Origin: Bacteroidales bacterium
GTDB taxonomy: Bacteria; Bacteroidota; Bacteroidia; Bacteroidales; UBA932
Length of the DNA: 64,000 nt
Direction of reading: 5' to 3'
Assembly: GCA_017561885.1 (NCBI GenBank)
Contig: JAFZBF010000020.1
Location: forward strand, 1-64,000
In this document: one piece after another, positions 24,096-32,707 of the stretch
Position numbering within the stretch: the stretch's first letter is position 1
Layout of the letters: every line of letters starts with the position of its first letter
The notes under the pieces: model-generated
What the model saw: only the letters and a program-made list of their open reading frames with translations
Told to the model about the DNA's origin: nothing
Databases searched by the model: none
Translations under genes and position numbers: made by a program

Positions 24096-24962
24096 CTACC
24101 GCTCGCTGAGCCTGATGACGCGGATGCCGGATTGGCTGCGGACGGAATTGATGTAGGGGATGAGGGCCGTGGGGTTGATGATGACCTTGTCGGCCGTAGT
24201 TGAGGCGTGGATGAAAGTCAGCTTGTCGCCGTCCCGGTACGCTATGCCGATGTGGGCGATGTCAAGACCCGCAACAGTACTGCAGAATGCGATGATGTCG
24301 CCATTGCGGATGTTTTGGGCACAGCGTGGCAGATCAGCCTTCGGAATGTACCAGTAGTCGCGCGATTCCAGTGTCCGCTCCACGCTGCGGATCCTGGCCA
24401 CATCGGAAGGATTGTTCGCAAGCTGCTTGTAAGATGCAGGATGTGTAGACATGAAGTTGAACTTCTGGGCGAGAGCCTTGCCGCCGCACTCCCGGGTGAC
24501 CTCGCGGAACAAGCCACGCTCAGCCCCCTGAGCAATCCACTCGGAAGTATAGTGCAGACGCGAAGCGTAACCGTCAACTACACCGTCGCGGTAACGGAGT
24601 TCGCGCAGATTGTCAACGTAAGAATCAAACGAAGGCTCCTCGTTCTTTGCCGTCAGAGCAAGCGCCAGACACATCTCCACGAAAAGGATGCAGTCAGTCT
24701 CACGCATATTCACCGTCAGCTGCTCAGGTTCAGTCTCAAGCGTGCCGGCGACGTACGGAGTCCCGAGAAACTGCCTGGCCACCTTGACAATCAACTGGTC
24801 CATCGGCAGGTCGCGATCAGGAGCGACAGCTGCCATAACCTCGTTGAAGCGGTCGACATCCTGCTGTGTGAAACGCGCATCGCCCTTCCCGGCGGCCGAT
24901 GCATAGAAGGCAACGCCGGAAAGAGCGACGGATAACAGAACAGTTGTCAGGAATCGTACCAT
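24096..24962 (-). CDS. DUF1460-family secreted amidase-like protein
   Basis: A 288-residue protein with signal peptide (about 1-21, ending ASAA). DUF1460 features are present: VKVARQFLGTPYVAGTLE, the Cys-containing ETDCILFVEMCLAL (likely nucleophile region), and a late GDIIAFCSTVAGLDIAHIGIAY with the partner His, as in NlpC/P60-like folds. Characterised relatives are N-acetylmuramoyl-L-alanine amidase-like enzymes. The ATG overlaps the GH30 stop codon (TAATG), which excludes the slightly longer frame. Its placement in a hemicellulose operon is odd; it may be cell-wall related and only transcriptionally linked. Confidence 0.87.
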   Translation of the reverse strand: MVRFLTTVLLSVALSGVAFYASAAGKGDARFTQQDVDRFNEVMAAVAPDRDLPMDQLIVKVARQFLGTPYVAGTLETEPEQLTVNMRETDCILFVEMCLALALTAKNEEPSFDSYVDNLRELRYRDGVVDGYASRLHYTSEWIAQGAERGLFREVTRECGGKALAQKFNFMSTHPASYKQLANNPSDVARIRSVERTLESRDYWYIPKADLPRCAQNIRNGDIIAFCSTVAGLDIAHIGIAYRDGDKLTFIHASTTADKVIINPTALIPYINSVRSQSGIRVIRLSER

Positions 24963-26383
24963 TATAATTTCACACAAATAGTATTGATTGAATTGGGAGC
25001 CAGTAATACGGTAAAAGCATTTTTGCCGAAATCTACCGCAACAGAAATGGCTTCCTCAATCGGATTGACTACCAGAACAACAACCTTGCCATCCGGATTC
25101 AGGAAAGCAAGAACATCTTCATCAACCGGACCGGAAGTCCTCAGCAGCTTCGCTCCAGGCAGCACATAGTGGCTCAGATGCTTGAGCAGATAATACTCAG
25201 GAGTGAAACGCCAGCTGCAGTCGCTACGGTTGACAGTGATCAGAGAGTTCTGTCTCCAGCCCCATGTACTCGGTTCACCCTCGAACAGGGAAGTGTTCCA
25301 GTAGAAATAACCCTGGCAGCCGTTGCTCAGATAATGTTTCATCAGCTCCCAGGAATGCAGCACGCCAGCCCAGTCGTTCGCTCCGTTGCCACACTCCTGT
25401 TCAGTCATATAACAGGGCAGGTCCGGATACTCAGCATGCAAGGCAGGTAGTGCATCCCTGCCGGCCCACTGGAAGCCCATCCCTTTGATGAAAGGGCCGG
25501 CGGCAGGATCTTTCAGGATGCGCTCCCACATAGAGACGTCACCCCTCTCCATAGTGCCGAGAAATATGTTCACACCACGTTTTTCCATTTCCGGCCCAAG
25601 CACCGAGATGAACTTCGCAAGGCCCTCCGGAGTCCACGTGCAGGCTGGGAACCACTGGTCGGAATTAGGCTCGTTCTGCGGCATCACCATAGATACGTTT
25701 ACGCCTTCAGCACGGTATGCGTCGATGTATTTGCCGAAATAACGGGCATACGCATCGAGATATTCCGGTTCCATTATGAAAGCGTCCTGACCTTCCGGAA
25801 TCTGCTTGTCAGCTGCAAGACCGTTGGTCGGGAGATACGGCGGAGTGGAACGGTTCGCATAGTGCCTGTTGACCTTCATCCAAGAAGGCGGGCACCAGGG
25901 AGAAGCCCAGATTTTTAGATCCGGATTCTGAGCGAGAGCCGCTTTCAGGAAGGGGAGAAGCCCGTCGCGATCACGCGCTACAGAGAAGTTCCCAAGGGCA
26001 AAATCTCCGTCAACGGAATCGTAGGAATAATAGTCAAGAGAGAAGTCGCTGGCACCGATAGGAGTGCGCTCCATAGTGAAGTTGGCACCAACTCCCGGTG
26101 CGAACAACTCGCGGAAGATGGCTTCGCGTTCAGTCTTCGGGAGGACGCTGAGAGAAGCCCAGCTCAGTTCGCTGGCGCAGGAGCCAAAACCCTCGATAGT
26201 CTGGGCTGTCGCATCAATGTCGATGAGAATGACGGCATCAGAAAGGATCCCTTGCGAAATGCCGGCAGGATCCTGAGCCTGCCAGGGGCTGTCAACGGTA
26301 GTGGAGATCCACTCCGGCTCATCACAATTACAGCCCCACAAGAGGGCTGTAGTTGCGATAAGTATAAAGATAGCGCGTTTCAT
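24962..26383 (-). CDS. GH30-family glycosidase lipoprotein
   Basis: A 473-residue protein with lipobox LWGC. It shows the GH30 order: IEGFGSCASELSWASL near the start, MERTPIGASDFSLDYYSYD, KIWASPWCPPSWMK, the acid/base Glu in MPQNEPNSDQW and the probable nucleophile Glu in YMTEQECGNG, with a final beta-sandwich. GH30 enzymes act on glucosylceramides, beta-1,6-glucans, fucosides or glucuronoxylan depending on subfamily. The adjacent CE15 gene favours a xylan-type substrate, but subfamily 8 features cannot be confirmed by eye. It is nine bases downstream of CE15. Confidence 0.88.
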   Translation of the reverse strand: MKRAIFILIATTALLWGCNCDEPEWISTTVDSPWQAQDPAGISQGILSDAVILIDIDATAQTIEGFGSCASELSWASLSVLPKTEREAIFRELFAPGVGANFTMERTPIGASDFSLDYYSYDSVDGDFALGNFSVARDRDGLLPFLKAALAQNPDLKIWASPWCPPSWMKVNRHYANRSTPPYLPTNGLAADKQIPEGQDAFIMEPEYLDAYARYFGKYIDAYRAEGVNVSMVMPQNEPNSDQWFPACTWTPEGLAKFISVLGPEMEKRGVNIFLGTMERGDVSMWERILKDPAAGPFIKGMGFQWAGRDALPALHAEYPDLPCYMTEQECGNGANDWAGVLHSWELMKHYLSNGCQGYFYWNTSLFEGEPSTWGWRQNSLITVNRSDCSWRFTPEYYLLKHLSHYVLPGAKLLRTSGPVDEDVLAFLNPDGKVVVLVVNPIEEAISVAVDFGKNAFTVLLAPNSINTICVKL

Positions 26384-26392
26384 AAAGATGGT

Positions 26393-27928
26393 CTACCTGC
26401 CGGGGCCAGCAGGCTCGTATTTGTAACCCATCTTCTCAGTAGCCCACTGGATGAAGTACTTCATGTTCGGGCCGTCGGTATGGCCGCCAGTGTGCTGGCG
26501 CCATGCAAGCTCACCGTCAAGCAGGTCAGTGAGAGGTTCGGGCATCGGAGTGTTACGGTAGTCGTTGCCGACGCCGAGATCCTTGGCTCCGAGAAGCTTG
26601 AAAGCCTCGCCGGCAGCCACTGTAGCCTGCCAGCTGCCATACTGGTCCAGCCACAAGGCGTCACCCTGCTCAGGAATGCCGTAGCTGATGAACACCAGAC
26701 GCGGAGCGCACATTGCGATGAGCTCGTGAGAATCAACGGGCAGCATGCCTGCGTTCCAGGCGCCTGTCTTAGACTCGATTGCGCTGTATTTGATATAGTT
26801 GCCAGCCATCCAGTGATACTCGCCGGAATTGGTGAGGTTCTCCAGACCCTCGCCGAAGACACGACGGTGCAGGGCAGCTCCGCCCTTTCCGGAAGAACCG
26901 ATGAGACCCATATAGAAACGGTCCTCGAACGCCAGCGTTACAAGAGCAGCCTTGCCATAGCGAGAGACGCCCTCGATTCCGACATGTTTGGCGTCCACGT
27001 CAGGGTCAGTCTCGAGATAATCCAGACCGCGCGCTGCACCCCATGCCCAGGCACGGAGAGAACCCCAGTCGTCCGGTTTGCGGGGTTGTCCCTTGTTAGT
27101 AAGGCCGATGATGCCGCGGGTAAGGCCAGCACCATTGTCAGCCTGGATGCTGCTAGGGTCAATCATGGCATAGCCCCAGCCGGCGGCGAGAAGCTGCTGG
27201 TTTGACGGCGGATCCTGGCCCGGAGTCTGTTGAGTTGTACGGCCGAAATTGGCGAAAGGATTGGCAGGCTCGAAAGGCTGCCATGCAGGATATTTCTTCA
27301 TAAGCTCAGCCGTCTCCGGATCGTTCTCCAGCATACGGCGTATGGCCTTGTTGATGACGGCCATATCAGCTCCGCCGGGTTTTACCGGGTTGGGAAGGTT
27401 GGCACCGCCGAACATCATCAGCACCGGAACCGGGCCCTTGGCGTTTGCGGGAGTCACGACCACCATCTTTATATCTACATTGATGGAAGGACAGGCTGAA
27501 TTGTCCACGTGGCCGCGGAGCTGTTTTGCCTTTGCCCTTATCATGCCGACAGTCTCGATCTCTTCAGCCTCCACAATCCAGGTGACAGACGGGACATTGT
27601 CCGGGACGCGGCCGTAAACCTCACTCTCGAAACCCTCTTTGATTTCAGGCCTGCGGACATCCCACCACTGCTTTGCAGTAGTCACCTTCTTGCCTGCATT
27701 CGTCTTCAGGATCTCCGGAAGGACAGGGAAGGGGTTGGCCTTGCTCTCGTCGTAGTTGGCAGCGCGGGGACTGCTCTGATCAGAGTCGTAAGCGGGACGG
27801 ATAGATTTGATACCCAGCTGGTCAAGCATGTTCTGGTGGTCCTGTTGAGTTGTGAAAGTAACCGGCTCCTGCGCATAGGATGCTGCACAGAACAGTATGC
27901 CGGCAATCAATAGGAATATCTTTTTCAT
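26393..27928 (-). CDS. CE15-type glucuronoyl esterase
   Basis: A 511-residue protein with signal peptide (1-19, ending SYAQ). The nucleophile segment GIEGVSRYGKAAL matches the CE15 GxSRxGK elbow. Other family segments are WWDVRRPEI with YGRVP, PVLMMFGGANLP, DRFYMGLIGSSGKGG and the C-terminal HTGGHTDGPN carrying the catalytic His. CE15 enzymes cleave the ester between 4-O-methylglucuronic acid on xylan and lignin alcohols; bacterial members can be broader. It is first in the CE15-GH30-DUF1460 operon, divergent from a GH43 lipoprotein gene. Confidence 0.9.
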   Translation of the reverse strand: MKKIFLLIAGILFCAASYAQEPVTFTTQQDHQNMLDQLGIKSIRPAYDSDQSSPRAANYDESKANPFPVLPEILKTNAGKKVTTAKQWWDVRRPEIKEGFESEVYGRVPDNVPSVTWIVEAEEIETVGMIRAKAKQLRGHVDNSACPSINVDIKMVVVTPANAKGPVPVLMMFGGANLPNPVKPGGADMAVINKAIRRMLENDPETAELMKKYPAWQPFEPANPFANFGRTTQQTPGQDPPSNQQLLAAGWGYAMIDPSSIQADNGAGLTRGIIGLTNKGQPRKPDDWGSLRAWAWGAARGLDYLETDPDVDAKHVGIEGVSRYGKAALVTLAFEDRFYMGLIGSSGKGGAALHRRVFGEGLENLTNSGEYHWMAGNYIKYSAIESKTGAWNAGMLPVDSHELIAMCAPRLVFISYGIPEQGDALWLDQYGSWQATVAAGEAFKLLGAKDLGVGNDYRNTPMPEPLTDLLDGELAWRQHTGGHTDGPNMKYFIQWATEKMGYKYEPAGPGR

Positions 27929-27971
27929 GTCAAATGATTTAAAAACTCCTACTAAGTTAGTCTATTATTGC

Positions 27972-27979
27972 TAAATTTG
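27972..27979 (+). promoter_or_regulatory. Bacteroidetes -7 promoter element for GH43 lipoprotein
   Basis: TAAATTTG, 25 bases upstream of the ATG at 28005, in a 76-base divergent gap. The opposite strand has only an imperfect match (TAACTTAG) for the CE15 operon. Confidence 0.5.
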
Positions 27980-28004
27980 TCTCTGTCCTAAACAAAATAA
28001 TCAA

Positions 28005-30128
28005 ATGAAGAACCAGTTTATCATCGTGCTTTGCGCAGCATTGGCCCTCGTGTCGATGGCCGTCCTGGTCTCCTGTAAAGAAAAAGGAGGTCAGGAACCT
28101 TTCAGCTACCAGAATTCAGTACACTATGTGAACACCCATCCAGGCAACCCCTATCTGCCTCTTTGGGAACACACCCCCGACGGAGAACCGAGAGTCTTTG
28201 AAGACCCCGACAATCCCGGCAAGTACCGTGCTTACATCATCACTTCACACGATGTCTTCGCCAGAGGATACTGCGGACCCGATATCCGTATCTGGTCAGC
28301 CCCGGTAGAGGACCTGACGGCATGGCGCGATGAAGGAGCTGCATTCACATATGAAATCGGAGGACAGTGGGACACCATGTACGCCCCAGACGTTGCAGAA
28401 ATTGTCGGCAAGGACGGCAAGAAGACATACTATCTGTATCCCAACGACCAGACAGGCGGACGTAACGGACTCGTTGCAGTCAGCGACCGTCCAGCCGGCC
28501 CCTATAAAGCCATCAACACGCTCCCTGACGACCCGTCAAAACTTCAGCCAGGCAGCCTGATCGGCTTCGATCCCGGCGTTTTTGTGGAGAAAGTAACTGA
28601 CCCGAACGACCCCGACTACGGGACAGGCTTCAGGGCTTATGCATTCTACGGATTCCAGGGCTCTTCAGCCATCCAGCTCGACCAGAACACTATGTACACG
28701 CTGCGCCCCGGCACCGAGGTAAGCTATCCTTTCATCCCCGCACGCGCAGCCTTCATGCCGCGTCCCGCACGTCCCGGACAGCCGGCGGCAAGACCTCAGC
28801 CGCCGATGGAGTACAAGCACCTCTTCCCGGGCGAGGATCCGAAAGTGTTCGCATTCTTCGAGGCATCTTCAATCCGCCAGGTAGGCAACAAGTATGTGGT
28901 CGTATACAGCGGATACTCAGGTGAAGAATACGGCCTGCCGATGAGCAACTCCACTCTGCGTTATGCATATGCAGACAACCCCCTCGGACCGTACAAGAGC
29001 GGCGGTGTGATCGTGGATGCAAGGTCAATCGTCCTCAATGAGGACGGCTCGGCCCTCCAGACCCGCTACAGCGGACACAACACCCACGGCAGCCTGCTCG
29101 AAATAAACGGCCAGTGGTACATCTTCTACCACAGGGCACCCCGTGGCAACATGAACTCACGCCAGGCAATGGCAGAGCCCGTAAAGGTTGTATGGGATGA
29201 GAAACCCGTCGCTGAAGGTGGCAAGGTGACCATCACCGGTTTCGACCCGTATGCTCCCGACCAGGTCTGGACCGTAAAGGCCCGCAACGGTATGGAATAC
29301 ACCGGAGCAGAAGTTACCTCGCAGGGCTTCCATTTCTATGGCCTCGACCCTTATGCATACTACTCAGCCGGCTATGCCTGCTACCTGAGCAACGAGGCCT
29401 CACAGCAGGACTGCTATGACATCTGGGACAACAATATGCCTATCACAGACGTCGACAACGGTGACGTCATCGGATATAAATACTTCGGATTCGGCGGCCT
29501 CGACAAAGACCAGTTCGGTCTGAAGGCCTTCGCCGGCACAGCCAAGGGCAACAACACCGCTTTCAACCTCTGGCTCACTCCGAAGACCGACAAGGACTTC
29601 AGGATCTTCATCTGGATGGATTCACCCTGGGCTCTCACAGGCGGCAAGCTGATCGGTGAGATCGACGTACCGGCAGGTGCAAAGAAGGAGATCACCCGCT
29701 TCAGCGCCGATGTGGCCGATGCAGTTGACGGCATCGGCGGAAGGCATGCCATCTTCCTGATCGCCGACGGTGAGGGACAGGACCTCTGCGACATCGTAGG
29801 TCTCGGCTTCAGCTCCGGCAAGAAACGCATCGAAATGCCCGTGGCTCCCAAGATCTCCATCTTCGCCGGCAAGACCGCCCTTGAAGTTCCGGCCCTCGCT
29901 ACCCGTTCCAACCGTGACAACGGCATCGTGGACATGAATATCTACGAGGTTGAATGCCCGGTGGCGGCTGATGCAGCCAAGGCTCCGAAGATCAAGGCCA
30001 GCTCAAGTGACAAGAGAGTCAAGATCAGCGTGGCACAGGCAGCCAGCCTCGAAGATGACACTGTCGTTACCTGCGACCTTGACGGAACAGTCAAGTATTA
30101 CGTAGTAAAATTCAAGAAAGCAGAATAA
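28005..30128 (+). CDS. GH43-like lipoprotein glycosidase with C-terminal beta domain
   Basis: A 707-residue protein with lipobox LVSC (Cys24). The five-bladed propeller holds candidate catalytic acids Asp60 (HTPDGEP), Asp129 (MYAPDVAE) and Glu286 (FFEASS). Residues about 420-580 form a CBM6-like or other jelly-roll domain (ARNGMEYTGAEV, FGLKAFAGTAKGNN, IDVPAGAKKEITRF), and the last 90 residues are another beta domain. The substrate is probably an arabinose- or xylose-containing glycan, but subfamily is uncertain. lnt starts ten bases after the stop codon. Confidence 0.8.
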   Translation: MKNQFIIVLCAALALVSMAVLVSCKEKGGQEPFSYQNSVHYVNTHPGNPYLPLWEHTPDGEPRVFEDPDNPGKYRAYIITSHDVFARGYCGPDIRIWSAPVEDLTAWRDEGAAFTYEIGGQWDTMYAPDVAEIVGKDGKKTYYLYPNDQTGGRNGLVAVSDRPAGPYKAINTLPDDPSKLQPGSLIGFDPGVFVEKVTDPNDPDYGTGFRAYAFYGFQGSSAIQLDQNTMYTLRPGTEVSYPFIPARAAFMPRPARPGQPAARPQPPMEYKHLFPGEDPKVFAFFEASSIRQVGNKYVVVYSGYSGEEYGLPMSNSTLRYAYADNPLGPYKSGGVIVDARSIVLNEDGSALQTRYSGHNTHGSLLEINGQWYIFYHRAPRGNMNSRQAMAEPVKVVWDEKPVAEGGKVTITGFDPYAPDQVWTVKARNGMEYTGAEVTSQGFHFYGLDPYAYYSAGYACYLSNEASQQDCYDIWDNNMPITDVDNGDVIGYKYFGFGGLDKDQFGLKAFAGTAKGNNTAFNLWLTPKTDKDFRIFIWMDSPWALTGGKLIGEIDVPAGAKKEITRFSADVADAVDGIGGRHAIFLIADGEGQDLCDIVGLGFSSGKKRIEMPVAPKISIFAGKTALEVPALATRSNRDNGIVDMNIYEVECPVAADAAKAPKIKASSSDKRVKISVAQAASLEDDTVVTCDLDGTVKYYVVKFKKAE

Positions 30129-30138
30129 TTGAGGAACG

Positions 30139-31734
30139 ATGAAGTCAGCCAGGTTTAGGATATGGATTCTGATCCTTCTTTTTACGCTGCTGGCGTCAGT
30201 ACCCTTCCTTGTACCACACTCGGCAATTGTGGGTATATTTGCATTCGTGCCGTTGTTCGCACTTGCCGACCTTCTGGAAGAGAACGGGATCAGACACCAG
30301 AACTGGCTGACTTTCATTCCTTTCCTGCTATTCAACATTGCCACTACCTTCTGGATATGGTGGGTGTCTCCGGCCGGAGCGGTGACAGCCATCGTGCTGA
30401 ACGCCTTGCAGATGTTCTTCATCTTCTGGATGTTCCGCAAGTTCAGGAAACGCTTCTCCGGAGCTCTGCCGTACATCTTCTTTATCGCCGCCTGGATAGC
30501 GTGGGAGAGGGTATACCAGAACGTTGAGATATCCTGGCCGTGGCTGATTCTCGGCGAGTCGTTCGCCACCAGCCCTCACGTGGTTCAGTGGTATGAGTAC
30601 ACCGGCTTCCTTGGAGGCTCGCTGTGGATACTGCTGACAAGCACAGTGATGTATCATATTCTCCGCGGTGCGTTCAAGAATGTATACACCATCAGGGTCC
30701 ATGCGGCTCTGGCTTTCTTCGCAGCGGCGCTGCTTATCGCTCCCCCCGTGGTGTCGGCAGTCATCTACGACAATACGGAGGAACGGGGCGATGCTGTCGA
30801 AGTGGTTGCAATACAGCCAAACATCGACGCCTATTACGAGAAGCACGGCGGCCTTGACCAGAATATCCAGGACAGCATCATGGTGGCGCTTGCAGAGCCT
30901 CTGATGAGCGACAGCACCCGCTATGTCATAACTCCGGAGACGTTCACATACGACTTCGACCTCGACCATCCGGAAGCCAACGTGACCTACCGGCACGTCC
31001 TTCAGTTCCTGCGCCGTCATCCGAACGCTGATTTCCTGCTCGGCTCCATCACGTATCGCATTTTCCGCACGAAGGATCAGGCAGGACCTGCGGCAAGGCC
31101 TGTGGCAAATATGTGGTACAACGGCTACAATACGGCGATGATGATGGACACAACCGGCATAATGAACCTCTATCACAAGAGCAAGCTGGTGCCCGGCACT
31201 GAAATCATCCCTTACCAGCAGTACATTCCTTTCCTGGGGAAGATAATGTCAGCATTCGGCGGAGCTGCAGGCAGCTACGCACGGCAGAAAGAGCTGTCGA
31301 TACTGCACGGGCGCGACGGCCTGGGAGTGGGAGCGATGATCTGCTACGAATCTGTCTATGGCGACTACTACCGGCAGAACGCGAAGCTGGGGGCAGGCTT
31401 CGTGGCAGTCATTACCAACGACGGATGGTGGGGCGACACTCCAGGCTACAAGCAGCATTTCAGATATGCCCAGCTGAGGGCCATCGAGACTCGCAGGGAT
31501 GTGGTGCACGTGGCCAATACCGGCATCACCGGCTTCATCGACCAGAGGGGAGATGTGGTGCAGCGCACCGGCTGGTGGGAGCCTGTAGCCATCAAGGGCG
31601 ACGTCCACATCAATGACGCATTGACGTTCTACGTGGTCAACGGCGACATAATCGGACGCATCTGCTGCTTCCTCTTCCTGCTGCTGCTCGCAGCGTGGAT
31701 CGTCAGACTAATTGTGACTCGCAAGCATAATTAG
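30139..31734 (+). CDS. lnt: Apolipoprotein N-acyltransferase
   Basis: A 531-residue inner-membrane enzyme that adds the third acyl chain to lipoprotein N-termini. Six or so hydrophobic helices cover residues 1-215. The periplasmic nitrilase domain has the full triad context: Glu in ITPETFTYDF, Lys in YHKSKLVPGTEIIPY and Cys in GAMICYESVYGDY, plus ITNDGWWGDT. A last helix closes the protein. It is co-directional with and ten bases from a lipoprotein GH43 gene, a chance or useful linkage. The compound palindromic element begins at the base after its stop codon. Confidence 0.95.
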   Translation: MKSARFRIWILILLFTLLASVPFLVPHSAIVGIFAFVPLFALADLLEENGIRHQNWLTFIPFLLFNIATTFWIWWVSPAGAVTAIVLNALQMFFIFWMFRKFRKRFSGALPYIFFIAAWIAWERVYQNVEISWPWLILGESFATSPHVVQWYEYTGFLGGSLWILLTSTVMYHILRGAFKNVYTIRVHAALAFFAAALLIAPPVVSAVIYDNTEERGDAVEVVAIQPNIDAYYEKHGGLDQNIQDSIMVALAEPLMSDSTRYVITPETFTYDFDLDHPEANVTYRHVLQFLRRHPNADFLLGSITYRIFRTKDQAGPAARPVANMWYNGYNTAMMMDTTGIMNLYHKSKLVPGTEIIPYQQYIPFLGKIMSAFGGAAGSYARQKELSILHGRDGLGVGAMICYESVYGDYYRQNAKLGAGFVAVITNDGWWGDTPGYKQHFRYAQLRAIETRRDVVHVANTGITGFIDQRGDVVQRTGWWEPVAIKGDVHINDALTFYVVNGDIIGRICCFLFLLLLAAWIVRLIVTRKHN

Positions 31735-31893
31735 CACTTTCTGAATTTGTGATTGAGGATCCTGACCCTGAGTTGCTGGGCTCTGCCCAGACCTGCCGCT
31801 TCAGCCTGCTATTGCACATGCTCGTCCTCACGGCTTACGCTATCGCCTGCAGGCGATTAGTAGCGTCGGTCCGAAATGCAAATTCAGAAAGTG
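31735..31893. repeat. Compound palindromic element with perfect 15-base ends, copy A
   Basis: Terminal inverted repeats CACTTTCTGAATTTG (31735-31749) and CAAATTCAGAAAGTG (31879-31893) are exactly complementary. Inside are a seven-base helix with one mismatch (CCCTGAG 31766-31772 / CTCACGG 31827-31833), hairpin CTGGGC-TCT-GCCCAG (31776-31790) and hairpin ATCGCC-TGCA-GGCGAT (31842-31857). Copy B at 23.7 kb shares the loops but differs in helix bases. No target-site duplication is evident. Confidence 0.8.
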
Positions 31894-31899
31894 GTATGG

Positions 31900-32706
31900 C
31901 TATATAGAAAGATACTTCTCAGCGTATCGCTGGCCGAGGAGCATCTGGCCTTCGCGGCTGAAATGCAGGCTGTCCGCATTGCCGGGGCAGCCCTCAGCAC
32001 TGACCCATGCACTGTTCGGAATATGCTCTTCGATAGTCCTGATCATCGGATTGAACAGCCTTGAGCCGGAGAAGCAATAGGGAATCTCGCCTGCAATGAA
32101 CGGCACTTCATCTCCAACGCCGAGGTCCTTGCGAAGATCAGCCACGAAACCCTCCAGCCTGTCCATATAGTTGTTCACCAGCCCGGGCCCCGAGTCGCTG
32201 CATCCCTGATGCCAGATGATAGCCTTCAGCCGGCCGTGTTCCATTGCAATCTTGGTGCGTCTTACAGCCTCGTCGTAGAAAGAAGGCATAGGCTGTCCGT
32301 CGAGTTCCGGGTCGTCAGTGCCGCGCAGGCTGAAAGTGCCTGTCGGCGCGCCTTTGAGCCACTCGTTGAGAGCAGATCCGCCGCGGGCGTTCACAACCAT
32401 CAGCATATCGTTCTTGGAAGTCCCAGCTATCGTGCGGGCGAAATTGTATGCAGGATTGATCTTCTGCATGCCCACTCTCTTGCGGATGGTGGAATAGAGG
32501 TTGAGAGGAGCCCTGGCCGGAACTATCTCGTCATTGCCGTCGAGGATGAATGCATGAGGGATGACGGTGGTGTCTTCCGGCAGCATGTCGCCGCGGCCTG
32601 CCATATTAGACTGGCCTATGAACAGATAGACGTCATATTTCGGTTCTTTGCCGCAGGATGCCAGCACGAGCACTGCAGCAAGTATCAGGAATAATTTTCT
32701 TGACAT
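31900..32706 (-). CDS. SGNH-type carbohydrate esterase lipoprotein (SASA/CE6-like)
   Basis: A 268-residue protein with lipobox LASC. The catalytic blocks of the sialate-O-acetylesterase/CE6-like SGNH family are present: FIGQSNMAGRG with the nucleophile Ser, NARGGSALNEW, IIWHQGCSDSG and the C-terminal DSLHFSREGQ with the Asp-x-x-His dyad. Such enzymes remove acetyl groups from xylan or sialic acids. ATG at 32706 gives the lipoprotein leader and lies one base after the tonB stop codon; the longer frame to 32901 would overlap tonB. Confidence 0.87.
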   Translation of the reverse strand: MSRKLFLILAAVLVLASCGKEPKYDVYLFIGQSNMAGRGDMLPEDTTVIPHAFILDGNDEIVPARAPLNLYSTIRKRVGMQKINPAYNFARTIAGTSKNDMLMVVNARGGSALNEWLKGAPTGTFSLRGTDDPELDGQPMPSFYDEAVRRTKIAMEHGRLKAIIWHQGCSDSGPGLVNNYMDRLEGFVADLRKDLGVGDEVPFIAGEIPYCFSGSRLFNPMIRTIEEHIPNSAWVSAEGCPGNADSLHFSREGQMLLGQRYAEKYLSI

Positions 32707-32707
32707 T

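Noticed and set aside
23781-24203. Overlapping open frames on both strands with 17-residue peptide repeats
   Set aside because: They arise because the repeat length is a multiple of three; there is no start signal, promoter or family match, and one runs into the DUF1460 gene.
31735-31893. Calling the compound element an insertion sequence
   Set aside because: It is too short for a transposase, and no target-site duplication is visible; a non-autonomous element remains possible.
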